DNA of 64,000 bases from Micropterix aruncella (lineage: Eukaryota; Arthropoda; Insecta; Lepidoptera; Micropterigidae). Location: positions 4,933,281-4,997,280 of the forward strand of contig OX155967.1 of NCBI GenBank assembly GCA_944548615.1, given 5' to 3'. Positions 62,565-64,000 of this stretch are shown piece after piece; position 1 is the stretch's first letter, and the number at the start of each line of letters is the position of its first letter. The translations under genes and the position numbers were made by a program. The notes under the pieces are model-generated. The model worked only from the letters and a program-made list of their open reading frames with translations. It did no database searches and was not told where the DNA came from.

Positions 62565-63590
62565 GCAAATATCTCAACGGGCTCGAATATTTGTGAGAAT
62601 ATCGATGAGTTGGATGAAGTTAGTACACTTATAATGGAGTGCCCAACCGAATGTAAGAAAATAGTCAAGCAAAACAAACTATATACGATACTTTCATTAA
62701 ATATACGTAGCATCTCAAAAAACATGGACCAAGTGTATTGTTTACTTCACCAGCTATCCTTTGATGTTGACATAGTCATTTTAAGTGAGTGTTGGATACG
62801 TGACATTCCTTATTTACCACGACTACAAAACTACGATTGCAAAGGAACTAAACATAATATAAATAGATCCGATGGAGTGGTAATTTACACAAAATCGACT
62901 TTAAATGCATATGTAGAGGATCTAGATATTACAGACGCGACCGGTTTAAATGTATTAATTGGAGAAACAAGAATCCTTGCCCTTTATAGGTCACCCTCGT
63001 TCCCCAACACGAATAGATTTTTAAAATCACTAGATGATGCAATACGTACGCTTTCAAATGATAAGATCAAACACTTCATAGTGGCAGGGGATATCAACAT
63101 ATCCATACCTACATGGCACACTCATTCCGATGAATACCAGAACCTTATGAGTGAACTAGGATTCAAATCGACTATAAATACAACTACCAGTCCTGAAAAT
63201 AATACTTGTATTGACCACATCTACATAAAAACTAAAAACGAGTTCCAGTCTGCTATTATACAGTCGACTATTACTGATCACTACAGCACATTCCTTGTTA
63301 TATATGGTCCTTACCGAAAACAGATCTATAATAATGAAAAGCTTACAAAAACTATAAATTACGACGGTCTACAAGTTGACTTAAATAACGAAACGTGGCA
63401 AAATATTTACACGGATGACGTAGATACAGCTACTGAAGAATTCGTTAACACACTGAAAACTCACATTGAAAATAACACCACGATAAAGTGATTAAACGTA
63501 AGCATAGAATACTGAAACCATGGATAAATGCAGGTATTATAAGCTGCATCAAAAAACGAGACAAGCCCCACAAACAAACTAGAACTTTAT
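62565..63590 (+). pseudogene. LINE endonuclease (APE-type) ORF, truncated
   Basis: The plus frame is open from 62565; the first ATG is at 62631. The main frame runs to 63491. It shows all core APE-endonuclease motifs of LINEs: LSLNIRSISKN (catalytic Asn), LSECWI (catalytic Glu), LALYRSPS, VAGDINISI (GDxN box), NNTCIDHIYI and ITDHYSTFL (DH box). The activity would nick target DNA to prime reverse transcription. A frameshift near 63480 leads into KRKHRILKPWINAGIISCIK, the connector region, and a TAG at about 63590 where the element is cut off. No RT follows. Different family from LINE-A (connector sequences differ). Catalytically plausible as a domain but orphaned. Confidence 0.88.
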
Positions 63591-63599
63591 AGTCATTAA

Positions 63600-64000
63600 C
63601 AAATTCAAATTCAATTTCAAATATGTTTATTCAATGTAAACATACTGAACGATAATATACACATACTGAACGTCAAAAGACAGTAATTGTAGTTTTTCCT
63701 ATTTTTTCCGGCGAGTTCTACAAGTAAGATTCCACTGGAAAGAACCGCCAAAGAAAACCAGTGACCACTTTTTTGGTACTATTATTGTCCATAATTTATA
63801 TATAATAAATAATTCAAAAATATTTCATGTCCTCGGTCCATGTATCCACTTCATCGATGTTCCCGTGAATTGAAGACATGAAACAGAAAGAAAAAAGACA
63901 GGCAGAAAACAAGTAATTTCACAATAAAATATAAATATTCAAAATAGATCGGCTACGCCTAGTTAGGAGGGACGCAAGCATTTGTTACTACAAACGGTGT
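63600..64000 (-). repeat. Retroelement 3' end with AATTC-type tail
   Basis: AACAAATTCAAATTCAATTT at 63600-63619 looks like the simple-repeat tail of a minus-oriented insert; TATGTTTATTCAATGTAAAC follows. It lies directly behind the truncated endonuclease ORF and may have caused the truncation. Two GATAATATACACATACTGAACG-like repeats occur near 63640-63670. Runs off or ends near the window edge. Confidence 0.4.

Overview
The window looks like a repeat-dense stretch of an insect nuclear genome, most likely a moth or butterfly. It has no bacterial gene organisation, no operons and no rRNA or tRNA gene I can support. The lepidopteran guess rests on the mixture: short TC...CTAG Helitrons, several truncated LINE families with microsatellite tails, Penelope-like, mariner, Tc1, hAT, piggyBac and Harbinger relics, and AT-rich spacers. 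That is an inference. Almost everything recognisable is transposable-element DNA, mostly broken. The best host-gene hint is one small candidate exon on the minus strand near 57.93 kb.

The most distinctive component is a repeat of about 660 bp, here called SLR (SINE-like repeat). At least ten full or partial copies lie at 0-0.7, 2.2-2.9, 14-15, 17.9-18.6, 22.3-23.7, 32.1-33.1, 34.7-35.3 and 37.7-40.1 kb. Single copies carry 11-18 bp target duplications. Several have RNA-polymerase-III-like A and B boxes near the 5' end, three alternative heads occur on one shared body, and the 3' end keeps two short hairpins. I do not recognise it as a named family. It also occurs as head-to-tail multimers.

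Layout. 0-5 kb: SLR copies and AT-rich spacer. 6-7 kb: truncated LINE-A. 7.5-10.7 kb: foldback MITEs and a Helitron. 12-13.4 kb: LINE-B interrupted by a Harbinger element that was itself hit by a short retro-insertion. 14-18.6 kb: SLR, a Tc1 relic with a piggyBac-like MITE inside, LINE-C, Penelope copy 1 and rearranged SLR. 18.6-20.4 kb: a hairpin plus a tandem array of about 125 bp units split by a Helitron. 21-27 kb: hAT MITE, SLR tandem, a dead mariner with both ends, and a piggyBac relic. 29-32 kb: LINE 3' ends, a TTAA MITE and a large foldback. 32-36.5 kb: SLR tandem and Penelope copy 2, interrupted by LINE-E and by SLR. 37.7-40 kb: SLR multimer. 41.9-45.4 kb: a second mariner relic and a hAT element holding a Helitron. 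46-51.5 kb: LINE, MITEs and Helitrons. 54.5-57.5 kb: a repeat split by LINE-B, palindromes and a LINE-C 3' end. 59-61.6 kb: the longest LINE (LINE-A). 62.6-63.6 kb: a LINE endonuclease ORF on the opposite strand.

The genes do not form a pathway. They are independent selfish elements and their non-autonomous passengers. Relations between them (who inserted into whom, which relic could have mobilised which MITE) are the main information here. Names such as SLR, RepX, MITE-M and LINE-A to LINE-G are local labels.
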